DNA of 64,000 nucleotides, taken from the NCBI GenBank assembly GCA_041397765.1, contig JAWKWA010000007.1:156417-220416 (forward strand), in the 5' to 3' direction. The notes below the pieces were generated by a model. That model had not been told where the DNA came from, did no database searches, and saw nothing but the letters and a program-made list of their open reading frames with translations. Made by a program: the position numbers and the translations under genes. Of this stretch, positions 17,228-25,487 are shown in pieces; position 1 is the stretch's first letter; each line of letters opens with the position of its first letter. This stretch comes from JAWKWA01 sp041397765 (lineage in GTDB: Bacteria; Pseudomonadota; Alphaproteobacteria; Rhizobiales; Hyphomicrobiaceae).

Positions 17228-17935
17228 TCAGCTGCGGAGCGTCAGAAAATCGCCCGAGAACTCATATGAGCGCAGCCTGCTTAAGAAACTCATACCAAGG
17301 AGGCTCTGATGCAGATCGCCGGGGCGGGCGACCAGCGCCTCGACATCGTCGATCGAGATCGGGCCGATGGTGATGCGGCCGATGCGGACCGGGGCAGCGA
17401 AGGTCGAGCCGTTGGCGGTCTGGACCGGTACGACATAGGAGAGGCCGGAGGTGTCGATGCCGGCGCTCTCGGCATCGGCGGGGCGCAGCACGACGGTGGA
17501 GGCGCCGGTGTCGACGATCATGCTGACGGGACTGCGGTTCAGATCGACGCGGATCTCGAAATGGCCGTCGGAATGCCGGCGCACCCGCACCGCGCCGCCG
17601 GTCTCGGACCCGGTCGCGACGGTCGTGTAGGTGCCGGCCGGCGCCAGCTCGCCGGCGACGCGGTCGACCACCATCATGATCTCGGAGCGGAAACCGTAGC
17701 CGGCGACGAGGACGAAGGCGAAGGCCGCCCAGATGACGAAATCGCGGAAGGCCGTGCCGATCTGACCGCGATAGCGGCCGATCAGCGGCGTGCCGATGAA
17801 GATGAGCAGCGCGACACCGGCGACGAGGGCGGCGAGCTCGGCATTGTCGAAGCCGCCGATGGTGCCGGCATCGTGATAGAGGACGAGGGCGAAGCCGGCG
17901 AGGACGAGCAGGAAGAGTGCAATCCAGGATGCCAT
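17228..17935 (-). CDS. Membrane-anchored retropepsin-like aspartic protease (TIGR02281 type), copy 2
   Basis: A 235-residue protein with three N-terminal hydrophobic segments (about 3-20, 33-49, 65-80) and a retropepsin domain whose D-T-G is at residues 142-144 in MIVDTGASTVVLR. TANGSTFAAPVRIG and LLGMSFLSRL parallel copy 1. Copies 1 and 2 are clearly related but differ in membrane anchoring, so this is an old tandem duplication. They could form homodimers or a heterodimer, since each chain supplies only one catalytic Asp. The ATG lies 5 bp after the DUF1289 gene stop. Confidence 0.88.
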   Translation of the reverse strand: MASWIALFLLVLAGFALVLYHDAGTIGGFDNAELAALVAGVALLIFIGTPLIGRYRGQIGTAFRDFVIWAAFAFVLVAGYGFRSEIMMVVDRVAGELAPAGTYTTVATGSETGGAVRVRRHSDGHFEIRVDLNRSPVSMIVDTGASTVVLRPADAESAGIDTSGLSYVVPVQTANGSTFAAPVRIGRITIGPISIDDVEALVARPGDLHQSLLGMSFLSRLRSYEFSGDFLTLRS

Positions 17936-17939
17936 CGGC

Positions 17940-18128
17940 TCAGGTCCTCCGGGGGGCGGCGCCGGGCCCTTGCGGCAGCGGCCGGGCGGGAAGCTCGGAC
18001 ATGATGCGACGCCGCTCGGCCGGCGACAGCGATGCCCAGGCGGCGATCTCGCGGATGGTCCGCCGGCAGCCGAGGCAGAGGCCGCTCTTTGGGTCCATGG
18101 TGCAGATGTCGATGCAGGGCGTGTCCAA
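17940..18128 (-). CDS. DUF1289 small cysteine-rich protein
   Basis: A protein of about 62 residues with the DUF1289 pattern: TPCIDICTMDP, GLCLGCRRTIREIAAW, LSPAERRRIMSELPAR. Four cysteines in a C-x3-C ... C-x2-C arrangement suggest a small iron-sulfur or zinc site. I placed the start at TTG 18128, because AAGAGG lies 5 nt upstream and the family begins right there. Longer ATG starts (18212) lack a ribosome site. It sits 5 bp before the retropepsin copy 2 gene and probably shares its transcript. Confidence 0.75.
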   Translation of the reverse strand: MDTPCIDICTMDPKSGLCLGCRRTIREIAAWASLSPAERRRIMSELPARPLPQGPGAAPRRT

Positions 18129-18252
18129 GGAAACCTCTTGGCAAGCGGGTGCCGCGCCCAAGCTGCGCAGCCCCCATGGGCGTGGCGCAACCCGGCGCTC
18201 CTTCCATGACATAGGGGGGCGGCGGGCGATCCGCCAGTGGCCAGCCTGAAAG

Positions 18253-19941
18253 TCAGTGGACGGCGCGGGCCGAGCGGTTGCGCCGCGCGGCATCGGCGAA
18301 GGCCGAGCGCCAGGTCGAGGAGCGGGGCTTTGCGACCGGTGTCTGGCGGTGGCGCTCCTCGCCGCGCGGCTGCAGCGGCTCGACGGGTGTCAGCACGCGC
18401 TCCTTGGGCAGCAGCACGATGGCGAGCGTACCCCGGCGCAGTTCGCTCTTCAGCTCGAAGCGGCCGCCATGGATCTCGACGAGGCTCTTGACGATCGGCA
18501 GGCCGAGGCCGGTGCCGCCCTCGGCCGCCTGGTGGGCGAGCGAGCCCTGGCCGAAGGCCTGCATGACCTTGGGGATCTCCTCCTTGGGGATGCCGGGGCC
18601 GGTGTCGCGGACCGACAGCATCTGGCCGCCGTCTGGGGTGGCGGCGACCGTCAGGGTGATGGTGCCGCCGGGCGGGGTGAACTTCAGCGCATTGCCCATG
18701 AGGTTGAGGCAGACCTGGCGCAGCGATCGCTCGTCGGCCCAGAGCTGGGGCAGGCCCTCCTCGAAGGCCTCGACGATCTTCAGGCTCTTGCCCTCGGCAC
18801 GCAGCTTCAGCAGGCGATGACATTCCTCGGCCACGTCGACGAGATGGACGGCGCCTTCCTGCAACTCGTGGCGGCCGGCCTCGATGCGCGAGAGGTCGAG
18901 GATCTCGTTGATGACGTGCAGGAGATGGCGGCCGCTGTCGTGGATGTTGGCGGAGTATTCCTTGTAGGTCTTGTTGGCGAGCGGGCCGAACAGCTCGGTC
19001 TTCATCACCTCCGAGAAGCCGAGGATGGCGTTGAGGGGCGTGCGCAACTCGTGGCTCATATTGGCGAGGAAGCGGGACTTGGCCATGTTCGCGGCCTCGG
19101 CACGGCGGCGCGCCTCGTCGGAGATCGCCTTGGCCTGCTCGAGTTCGGCGATCAGCGCGTCCTTCTCGGCGCGAAAGGCGAGCATCGCCATGACGGTGGC
19201 GTTGAGGCCCTTGGCGAGGAAGATGAAGTAGACGTGGATGCCGACCGCCATCGAGGCCATCGCCCAGTAGAAGGGGTCCTGGATGAAGGCGAAGCGGGCG
19301 ACGAGGGCGACCATCATCGGCACGGTGCCGGCATAGACGATCGCCATAACGGTCGAGGCGAACAGGAGGCGGATGGTCGAGACGACGATGAGCGCGGCGA
19401 AGACGAAGACATGCGCGGTCGGCTCGGTCGGATGGAGCCCGACGAGCACGACGCCCGCCCAGGCGCAACCATAGAGCGCCTCGGCAGCGATGAGGCGGCG
19501 GCGCCAGAGCGTGGTGTCGACCTCGGTGCGCGGGGTGCGCTCGAAGCGTTCGCAGGTTCGCACCAGCACCGAGCGGGCGGCGAGCAGGACGAGGATCCAG
19601 ATGAGCGGCTGGATGGGCGGCGCCCAGAACACGGTGGCAAGGGCGATGATGATGGCGAGCAGCGGGATGGTCAGCGTGGCGCCGAGCTCGTTCTTCACGA
19701 ACATGTGCAGGAGCTCGTAGTCGAACTCCGGCATCGCGTCGGTGCCGCTGGTCAGGCGCTCGCGCAATGCCCGGGCGCTCTGGGCACCGGCGGGCGGGTT
19801 CGCCGAAACGGCCGGCCGGCCGGTCGCCGCATTGCGGGGCCTCGGATGCGCCGACGGGATGGCGCCTTTCGCCGCGGCCGGGGCGGTGCCGGTCGCCTGG
19901 CGCATGCGTGCGGCTGTGAGCGGGCTCGGTGCTGTGGGCAT
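18253..19941 (-). CDS. Membrane sensor histidine kinase
   Basis: A 562-residue sensor kinase. A polar N-terminal region (1-80) is followed by about six membrane helices (85-245), a short coiled coil, a HisKA domain with phospho-acceptor His297 in ANMSHELRTPLNAILGFSE, and a HATPase_c domain (N-box NLMGNALKFTPPGG, G1 DTGPGIP, G2 GTGLGL). It resembles PleC/DivJ-type alphaproteobacterial kinases, which control cell-cycle or surface behaviour, but its signal and partner are unknown. No response regulator gene is adjacent. ATG 19941 was chosen; ATG 19734 is an alternative nearer the membrane part. A proline-rich basic tail ends it. Confidence 0.88.
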   Translation of the reverse strand: MPTAPSPLTAARMRQATGTAPAAAKGAIPSAHPRPRNAATGRPAVSANPPAGAQSARALRERLTSGTDAMPEFDYELLHMFVKNELGATLTIPLLAIIIALATVFWAPPIQPLIWILVLLAARSVLVRTCERFERTPRTEVDTTLWRRRLIAAEALYGCAWAGVVLVGLHPTEPTAHVFVFAALIVVSTIRLLFASTVMAIVYAGTVPMMVALVARFAFIQDPFYWAMASMAVGIHVYFIFLAKGLNATVMAMLAFRAEKDALIAELEQAKAISDEARRRAEAANMAKSRFLANMSHELRTPLNAILGFSEVMKTELFGPLANKTYKEYSANIHDSGRHLLHVINEILDLSRIEAGRHELQEGAVHLVDVAEECHRLLKLRAEGKSLKIVEAFEEGLPQLWADERSLRQVCLNLMGNALKFTPPGGTITLTVAATPDGGQMLSVRDTGPGIPKEEIPKVMQAFGQGSLAHQAAEGGTGLGLPIVKSLVEIHGGRFELKSELRRGTLAIVLLPKERVLTPVEPLQPRGEERHRQTPVAKPRSSTWRSAFADAARRNRSARAVH

Positions 19942-20088
19942 GCTGTCTCGCCGCCGCGGCTGGTGTAGGTAATGGCCGGTGTCACGGCCGGCCGGCCCGG
20001 GCCCGGGGCGCACGAGGGCGCAGGGCTTTCGAATCGGATCTGTCGCGACAACGGCAACTTTCTGGTCAAATTCCTAAATTCTCGTTTA

Positions 20089-20103
20089 ACAAGAATGTCT
20101 TGT
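20089..20103. promoter_or_regulatory. Perfect dyad ACAAGA-atg-TCTTGT in an AT-rich patch
   Basis: A 15-bp palindrome lies 25 bp before the thermonuclease-like gene, in a stretch (20053-20130) that is unusually AT-rich for this window. It may be an operator between the divergent kinase and nuclease genes. No matching site was found elsewhere in the window. Confidence 0.35.
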
Positions 20104-20127
20104 CGGCGCATGTTGGAGTTTAAAGTG

Positions 20128-20643
20128 ATGAAAATCTCCCGTCGGCACCTGACGCTGCTGCTGGTTCTCCTCGCCGCCGTCGTCGCCTTCCTGAAGGAGC
20201 GTCAGGGCGGCCCGGGCGCGCCGCTCCCAGCCGAGGTCTCCGGCCGTATCCGCGGGATCGACGGCGACAGCTTCCGGCTCGGTGCCGACGAGGTGAGGCT
20301 GGTCGGCATCGACGCGCCGGAGGGACGGCAGGACTGCGAGCGTGGCGGCGCGCGCTGGGCGTGTGGCGAGGAAGCCGCACGCCGGCTCGGCTCGCTCGTC
20401 GGCAATCGCGAGGTCACGTGCCGGATCGAGGATCGCGACCAGTACGGCCGGCTGCTGGCGGTCTGCTCGGTCGCGGGCATCGAGATCAACCGCTACATGG
20501 TCGAGAACGGCTGGGCGGTCTCCTATGGCCGCTATGGCGAGCTCGAGAAGGCGGCGGCACGCGCCCGCCGCGGCATCTGGGCGGGGAGCTTCGAGCGGCC
20601 GAAGGCGTGGCGGGCGCAGCATGCGGGCGAGCGGGGCTCCTGA
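20128..20643 (+). CDS. Thermonuclease (SNase)-like nuclease with N-terminal anchor
   Basis: A 171-residue protein. A signal anchor (about residues 8-22) precedes a staphylococcal-nuclease fold: RIRGIDGDSFRLGADEVRLVGIDAPEG, then CRIEDRDQYGRLLAVC and NGWAVSYGRY. The expected active-site Asp, Arg and Glu/Asp residues are present. The domain cleaves DNA or RNA in a calcium-dependent way in the model enzyme; here it should face the periplasm. Two paired cysteines may form disulfides. The start at ATG 20128 follows TTGGAG. Confidence 0.87.
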   Translation: MKISRRHLTLLLVLLAAVVAFLKERQGGPGAPLPAEVSGRIRGIDGDSFRLGADEVRLVGIDAPEGRQDCERGGARWACGEEAARRLGSLVGNREVTCRIEDRDQYGRLLAVCSVAGIEINRYMVENGWAVSYGRYGELEKAAARARRGIWAGSFERPKAWRAQHAGERGS

Positions 20644-20735
20644 GCCGGGCAGGTCCCCAAGCCTCGCCAACAGGGACGCAGGCACGCCCCTCGCCCGACG
20701 CAGGAGGGGCGGATTTGTGAGGAGGCGCGGGCGCG

Positions 20736-21398
20736 ATGTCGGACAGAGGCGACAGGGACGCCATGCCGTCGCTCGAGCGGCTCGCCGCCGAGGTCAGGGC
20801 CTGCCGGATCTGCCGCGACCGGCCGCAAGGGGCGGTACTGCCGCATGAGCCGCGTCCGGTCCTCGTCGTCTCGCCGACGGCACGGTTGATGATCGCGGGA
20901 CAGGCACCCGGCACGCGCGTCAACCGTTCGGGCGTGCCTTTCAGCGATCCTTCCGGCGAGCGGCTGCGCGACTGGCTCGGGCTCGGCGCCGACACATTCT
21001 ACGATCAGGGGCGGGTCGCGATCCTGCCGATGGGCTTCTGCTTTCCGGGGCTCGATCGGAAGGGCGGCGACCTGCCACCGCGACCGGAATGCGCGCGCCA
21101 TTGGCGCCACTGGCTGATGGCGGCGCAGCCGCAGATCGAGCTCGTGCTCGCGATCGGTCTTTATGCGCAGCGCTGGCATCTCGGCGGGGCAGCCAAGGGC
21201 GGCCTGACCGCCACCGTCGCGCGGTTCCGCGAGCATCTGGCGGACGCTCGCCGTCCCTCGGTGCTGCCGCTGCCGCATCCCTCCTGGCGCAACAATCGCT
21301 GGCTGAAGGACAATCCCTGGTTCGCCGACGAGTTGCTGCCGGTGTTGCGGCGCGAGGTGCGCCGGCTCACCGGCGAGAGCGGGCGGTTGCCCGTCTGA
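20736..21398 (+). CDS. Uracil-DNA glycosylase-family protein
   Basis: A 220-residue protein of the uracil-DNA glycosylase superfamily. MIAGQAPGTRVNRSGVPFSD is the N-terminal water-activating loop and LPLPHPSWRNNRW the DNA-intercalating His motif. An N-terminal CRICRD resembles part of the Cys set seen in iron-sulfur types but lacks the others. The catalytic loop has no clear Asp or Glu, so removal of uracil is not certain. It is a single gene 90 bp after the nuclease-like gene. Confidence 0.78.
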   Translation: MSDRGDRDAMPSLERLAAEVRACRICRDRPQGAVLPHEPRPVLVVSPTARLMIAGQAPGTRVNRSGVPFSDPSGERLRDWLGLGADTFYDQGRVAILPMGFCFPGLDRKGGDLPPRPECARHWRHWLMAAQPQIELVLAIGLYAQRWHLGGAAKGGLTATVARFREHLADARRPSVLPLPHPSWRNNRWLKDNPWFADELLPVLRREVRRLTGESGRLPV

Positions 21399-21507
21399 AC
21401 GTAGAATGCCGATTGCGACGGACGCCCGGAATCTTTGCCTTTGTGGCAAACCATGCTAACCGACCCGTCGGCGCGCCATGGCACCTTGCGCCGCGACGGG
21501 GCGGGCA

Positions 21508-22005
21508 ATGCTCGACGAGATGGACATCAAGATCCTGCGCATCCTGCAGGAGGACTGCACGCTGCCGGTCGCGGATATCGGCAAGCGCGTCGGCCTGTCG
21601 ACGACGCCGTGCTGGCGACGCATACAGCGGCTCGAGGAGGAAGGGGTGATCCGCCGCCGCGTCGCGCTGCTCGACCAGCAGGCGGTCAATGCCGGCGTCA
21701 CGGTGTTCGTCGCCATCACCACCAGCCAGCACAACAAGGAGTGGCTGGAGCGTTTCCATGGCGCCATGGCCGACTTTCCCGAGGTGGTCGAGTTCTATCG
21801 CATGAGCGGACAGGTCGACTACCTGTTGCGGGTCGTGGTGCCCGACATCGCCGCCTACGACACGTTCTACAAGCGGTTGATCGCGCGGATCGAGCTCTCC
21901 GACGTGTCGTCGAGCTTCGCCATGGAGCAGATCAAGTTCACGACGGCGCTGCCGCTCGACTTCGCGCTGCCGGAGAAGGCGGGCAAGCGCAAGAAGCGGG
22001 TGTGA
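21508..22005 (+). CDS. Lrp/AsnC-family transcriptional regulator
   Basis: A 165-residue regulator: winged helix-turn-helix (DIKILRILQEDCTLPVADIG, LSTTPCWRRIQRLEEEGVI) followed by a RAM ligand-binding domain (FHGAMADFPEVVEFYRMSG, DYLLRVVV) and a Lys-rich tail. Such proteins form octamers that sense amino acids. The start at ATG 21508 follows GGGGCGGG. It faces the MAPEG-thioesterase-dehydrogenase operon, and the genes converge, so a regulatory link to it is only possible, not shown. Confidence 0.92.
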   Translation: MLDEMDIKILRILQEDCTLPVADIGKRVGLSTTPCWRRIQRLEEEGVIRRRVALLDQQAVNAGVTVFVAITTSQHNKEWLERFHGAMADFPEVVEFYRMSGQVDYLLRVVVPDIAAYDTFYKRLIARIELSDVSSSFAMEQIKFTTALPLDFALPEKAGKRKKRV

Positions 22006-22042
22006 GCGGGACCAGGGCGGTCCGAGCGATCCTCCCCGATCG

Positions 22043-22444
22043 TCAACCGCGAAAGAGCACGGGAAGGGCGAGCGTCAGGGCGGTGACGGCCATGGCGAGG
22101 ATGACGAGGAAGGTCGCGATCATGCCGGCCTGGCGGAATACCAGCGTCTCGGGCTCCTGCGACACGCCGTAGGCGTGCGAGAGGCGTCCGAGCAGAAGCG
22201 CGACCGCCAGCACGGCGAGCAGCAGGCGGGAGACTCCGGCAAGCTCGAGCAATGCCATCAGGATCAGCGCGATCGGCACATATTCCGAGAAGTTCGCGTG
22301 CACACGGATGCGCCGCTGCAGCACGCGGTCGCCCTTGTCGCCGACGCCGACCCGCAACGCATAGCGCATGCGAATGACGCGGAAGGCGAGCACGACATAG
22401 ATGATCGCGAGCAGGCCGGCGAGCGCCGTCGTCACCGGGATCAC
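22043..22444 (-). CDS. MAPEG-family membrane protein
   Basis: A 133-residue protein with four predicted membrane helices and the MAPEG pattern (RVLQRRIRVHANFSEYVPIAL, LLLGRLSHAYGV). Eukaryotic members are glutathione or eicosanoid enzymes; bacterial members are mostly uncharacterised. The GTG start overlaps the stop of the thioesterase gene (GTGA), and the gene is the last in a three-gene operon. Confidence 0.88.
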   Translation of the reverse strand: MIPVTTALAGLLAIIYVVLAFRVIRMRYALRVGVGDKGDRVLQRRIRVHANFSEYVPIALILMALLELAGVSRLLLAVLAVALLLGRLSHAYGVSQEPETLVFRQAGMIATFLVILAMAVTALTLALPVLFRG

Positions 22445-22884
22445 GGGGCGGCCTCCGCGTCGACATGCGGGCCGCCGACGAAGCGCATGCGGCCGCGGAC
22501 CAGCGCCACCGTCTCGCCGGCGGGATTGGTGATGCGCACGTCGGTGATCATGTTGCGGCCTTTCTTCCAGACCTCGCGGGCTTCGGCGATGAGACGCTCG
22601 CCGAGGAGGGCGGGAGCCAGGAACTCGATCTCGGCGGAGGCGGAGACGGCCTGCTGGTTGTAGGCCTGGGCGGCGTAGCCGAAGGCGGTGTCGGCGAGCA
22701 TGAAGACGAGGCCGCCATGCAGCGTGCCATGGGCGTTCAGCATCTCCGGACGCACCGTCAGAGCGATGCGGGTGAAGCCCGGCTCGGCGTGCTCGACCTC
22801 GAAGCCGAGCCAGCGGAACGAGGCGCTTGCGGCGGTGATCTTGCCGATCACGGCAGCGGTGATGGCCTTCCCTGCGTCGGCCAT
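22441..22884 (-). CDS. PaaI-type hotdog-fold thioesterase
   Basis: A 147-residue hotdog-fold protein with the PaaI motif NAHGTLHGGLVFMLADTAFG, including the conserved Asn, His-Gly-Gly and Asp. PaaI enzymes hydrolyse hydroxyphenylacetyl-CoA and related dead-end CoA thioesters. No phenylacetate genes are nearby, so the substrate is open. The ATG at 22884 comes 1 nt after the dehydrogenase stop (TGACATG), showing coupled translation. Confidence 0.88.
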   Translation of the reverse strand: MADAGKAITAAVIGKITAASASFRWLGFEVEHAEPGFTRIALTVRPEMLNAHGTLHGGLVFMLADTAFGYAAQAYNQQAVSASAEIEFLAPALLGERLIAEAREVWKKGRNMITDVRITNPAGETVALVRGRMRFVGGPHVDAEAAP

Positions 22885-22885
22885 G

Positions 22886-23773
22886 TCAGGAGCTCTTGGG
22901 GTCGGCATTGCCGAGGCGGGCAACGAGGCTCGACGTATCCCAGCGGCGCCCGCCCATGCGCTGCACTTCGGAATAGAACTGGTCGACGAGGGCGGTGACT
23001 GGCAGGCTCGAACCGTTGCGGCGGGCCTCGTCGAGGCAGATGGCGAGATCCTTCCTCATCCAATCGATGGCGAAGCCGAAGTCGAACTTGCCATCCGCCA
23101 TGGTCTTCCAGCGGTTCTCCATCTGCCAGGAGCCGGCCGCGCCCCTGGAGATCGTCTCCATGACGGCGGGAATGTCGAGGCCCGCCTTCAGGGCGAAATG
23201 GATGCCCTCCGACAGACCCTCGACGAGGCCGGCGATGCAGATCTGGTTGACCATCTTGGCGAGCTGGCCCGAGCCCGCGGGGCCGATCAGGCGGACCATG
23301 CGCGCAAAGTGATCGACGACCGGCTTGGCCCTGTCGAACACGGCCGCATCGCCGCCGACCATGACCGTCAGCACACCGTTCTCGGCGCCGGCTTGGCCGC
23401 CCGAGACGGGCGCGTCGAGCACGCCGATGCCCCGCTCGCGGCCGGCGGCGTCGATCTCGCGGGCGAGCGTGGCGGAGGCGGTGGTGTTGTCGATCAGCAC
23501 CGCCCCGGCTTTCATGCCGGCGAAAACGCCGTCCGGCCCGGTCGTCACCTCGCGCACGTCGTCGTCATTGCCGACGCAGGTGAAGACGAAGTCGGCGCCC
23601 TCGGCGGCCTTGGCCGGGGTCGGTGCCGCGCGGCCGCCGAACTTTGCGGTCCAGGCCTCGGCCTTGGCAGCAGTGCGATTGTAGACGGTGACGTCGTGGC
23701 CGCCTTTGGTCCGGATGTGGCCGGCCATGGGAAAGCCCATGACACCGAGGCCGATGAAGGCGACTTTCGCCAT
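22886..23773 (-). CDS. 3-hydroxyisobutyrate dehydrogenase-like NAD(P)-dependent oxidoreductase
   Basis: A 295-residue beta-hydroxyacid dehydrogenase. The Rossmann motif FIGLGVMGFPMAGHI is at the start, DAPVSGGQAGAENGVL is the substrate-binding loop, and the catalytic Lys lies in GSGQLAKMVNQI. Family members oxidise 3-hydroxyisobutyrate or tartronate semialdehyde, or reduce glyoxylate. The start at ATG 23773 has GGGGAG upstream. It is the first gene of the operon with the thioesterase and the MAPEG protein. Confidence 0.92.
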   Translation of the reverse strand: MAKVAFIGLGVMGFPMAGHIRTKGGHDVTVYNRTAAKAEAWTAKFGGRAAPTPAKAAEGADFVFTCVGNDDDVREVTTGPDGVFAGMKAGAVLIDNTTASATLAREIDAAGRERGIGVLDAPVSGGQAGAENGVLTVMVGGDAAVFDRAKPVVDHFARMVRLIGPAGSGQLAKMVNQICIAGLVEGLSEGIHFALKAGLDIPAVMETISRGAAGSWQMENRWKTMADGKFDFGFAIDWMRKDLAICLDEARRNGSSLPVTALVDQFYSEVQRMGGRRWDTSSLVARLGNADPKSS

Positions 23774-23849
23774 CTTGTCATGCTCCCCGATCGCTGCGCG
23801 GGACGAGCGGTCGCCCGTCTCCCGACCCATTGCTGTCGTCGAGGCTCCT

Positions 23850-23893
23850 TCTAGAGCATGTTCGACGGGTTCGGAACCGGATCGATCGGGGCG
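23850..23893. repeat. Degenerate intergenic repeat, copy B
   Basis: TCTAGAGCATGTTCGACGGG, followed by TTCGGAACCGGATCGATCGG, matches copy C (30583-30624) at most positions and copy A (6311-6354) more weakly. It resembles the TAGAGCATG-type small repeats dispersed between genes in Hyphomicrobiales genomes. Confidence 0.55.
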
Positions 23894-23925
23894 AGCCTGC
23901 ACAGGGCTGGTTGTCACGCGAAGCT

Positions 23926-24041
23926 GAGTCACGCCCTCGATGCCGCTGTCGCTCGCATCTCGAGCGATCAGGCTCTTTGTGTGCGAGTCTGATTCACGCC
24001 CTCGATGCTCGCCGTCGCTCGCATGTCGAGCGATCAGGCTC
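23926..24041. repeat. Tandem 50-bp direct repeat with internal hairpins
   Basis: Two copies (23926-23975 and 23991-24041, period about 65 bp) share TCACGCCCTCGATG and GAGCGATCAGGCTC. They differ at about six positions, mostly in the centre. Each copy contains an inverted repeat CGCTCG-5 nt-CGAGCG. The pair lies just downstream of the 2OG-Fe(II) oxygenase gene and may end its transcription. Confidence 0.7.
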
Positions 24042-24046
24042 GGGTG

Positions 24047-24706
24047 TCAGGCGAGCGGGCGGTCGGGGAAGGCGAGCTGCTCGCGGGCGCGCCACTCGTT
24101 GGTCACGTAGTTGATGATGACCGACTTGCGAATGCCCTGGATCGGCCGCGGCTCGAAGCCGTGATAGGTGTTGCCCGAGGGCACGAAGACGAGCGCCCCG
24201 TTGGGCTTGAACGGCGAGCGGCCGACATGGCGTTTGTCGGCGTCGTAGATGTCGGTGCCGAGATCGGCATGGCTCGGATCGGTCGAGAGATAGAGCAGGA
24301 GCGTGAACATCTTGACGCCGAGATCGGTATGGGGCTCCAGCCAGAAGCCGTCGGTATCCTGGGCGTATTCGATGCGCAGATAGGAGCCGGCGAGCCCGGT
24401 GCCGAAGGTGCGCGAGACGGCCTCGGTGACGCTTGGGGCCTGGAAGGCCTCGGCCACCGCCTTCACGACCGGGAAGCGGGCCTGGTTCTCGGCATCGAAA
24501 TATCGGCGCGTCGCATTGTGCAGCTCGCGCTTGCCGGAGACGCCGCCGAGGCTCGGGGCCTCGAAAGGCAGCGCGTTCAACTCGTCGATCGATATGGCCG
24601 GCAGGCAGTCCTCGAGATTCCAGTGCCGGTAGGGCGTCTCGAAGCGCTGCGCCTTCTCCATGGCACGGGTGAAGGCGGACACCACCTGCTCGGTCGATGC
24701 GGTCAT
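24047..24706 (-). CDS. 2-oxoglutarate/Fe(II)-dependent oxygenase-like protein
   Basis: A 219-residue protein with a double-stranded beta-helix iron site: His126 and Asp128 in EPHTDLG, His182 in TYHGFEP, and Arg193 in GIRKSVIINY as the likely 2-oxoglutarate ligand. This is the H-x-D...H...R pattern of 2OG-Fe(II) oxygenases. The substrate is unknown. It stands alone, with the tandem repeat downstream. Confidence 0.82.
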   Translation of the reverse strand: MTASTEQVVSAFTRAMEKAQRFETPYRHWNLEDCLPAISIDELNALPFEAPSLGGVSGKRELHNATRRYFDAENQARFPVVKAVAEAFQAPSVTEAVSRTFGTGLAGSYLRIEYAQDTDGFWLEPHTDLGVKMFTLLLYLSTDPSHADLGTDIYDADKRHVGRSPFKPNGALVFVPSGNTYHGFEPRPIQGIRKSVIINYVTNEWRAREQLAFPDRPLA

Positions 24707-25016
24707 CGGTCGTTCTCCGGTGCGGGCGCCGGCGGCGCGGATGGGGCGGCGGGCGACGGGGCGATCTCCGTCGGGACCTCGGGTCGGGCCCTCTTAACAC
24801 CGCACTTCGGCGCCGGCGAACCGAATTCGGCCGGCGCCACTGGCTGCTGGGGCGCTCCCGAATCAGGAGCGCCCGGCCGCCCCGATTAGCAGCCGGGCAC
24901 CTTCTCGACCAATGCGGCCCCTTGTCCCCATGCGTGGGTGTCGGCGGCCGAGGTCACGCGACCGCCGCAAGCGGCGGCGGCCCCATCCAGGTGTGCGAGG
25001 TGACCCGGCGGCGGGT
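24707..25016. other. Intergenic region with two hairpins
   Basis: 310 bp between two minus-strand genes. A hairpin GGGCGCTCC/GGAGCGCCC at 24850-24874 has a 9-bp stem, a 7-nt loop and no T-run. A second short one (CCGCCGC-AA-GCGGCGG) lies near 24962-24977. Reading frames here look like chance; I see no gene. Confidence 0.5.
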
Positions 25017-25271
25017 TCAGCCGACTGCGACCGAGGCTTCCTCCTCCTCGAGGATCTCGTCGCGGTTCGCAGGCGGCGCGGCGCCGAAGGGCAAAGTCCC
25101 CTCCGCGGCCGGCGAGGCGGGGCCGATCCGCAGCTCGTTGCCCTCGACCTGGGACTCGACCCTCAGGCAGGTCGCCAGCAGCTCGAGCAACGATGCGTGC
25201 ATCTCCCGCTCGGCGACCAGCTCGGGCGGGTTGGCGGCGAGAAACCGCAGAATCTCGCTGTAGTCTGGCAT
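25017..25271 (-). CDS. Small acidic hypothetical protein
   Basis: 84 residues, beginning MPDYSEILRFLAANPPELVA and ending with a very acidic EILEEEEASVAVG. No transmembrane segment or known domain. GGGGGAAGGA lies about 10 nt before the ATG and the codon composition is like that of neighbours, so it is probably real. It is divergent from the AEC permease gene. Function unknown. Confidence 0.5.
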   Translation of the reverse strand: MPDYSEILRFLAANPPELVAEREMHASLLELLATCLRVESQVEGNELRIGPASPAAEGTLPFGAAPPANRDEILEEEEASVAVG

Positions 25272-25487
25272 GCGTCAGGCATCCTTCCCCCAGTCGAGCA
25301 GCCGTGCCCGTCCTCGCCCGGGTGTTTGGCAAAACTGTGTCCGACGACAGAACGTGCGGGGGGGCGACCAATTCCCCGCTTGCGGGCAATTCGGCGAGAG
25401 GGCATGGGGGCGTGCCGCCGGCAGAGAGGCGGCAGCATGCTCCCTCTCCTGCGGCATGCCGCTCCGGTCCGCGATGGAATGCACGAC

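Noticed and set aside
17228..19468. 746-codon frame joining retropepsin copy 2 with upstream sequence
   Set aside because: The upstream part is an out-of-frame reading of the histidine kinase and DUF1289 genes; the protease has its own start at 17935.
24962..24977. CCGCCGC-AA-GCGGCGG as a terminator
   Set aside because: A two-base loop is sterically poor and no T-run follows; such short GC palindromes are common in this DNA.
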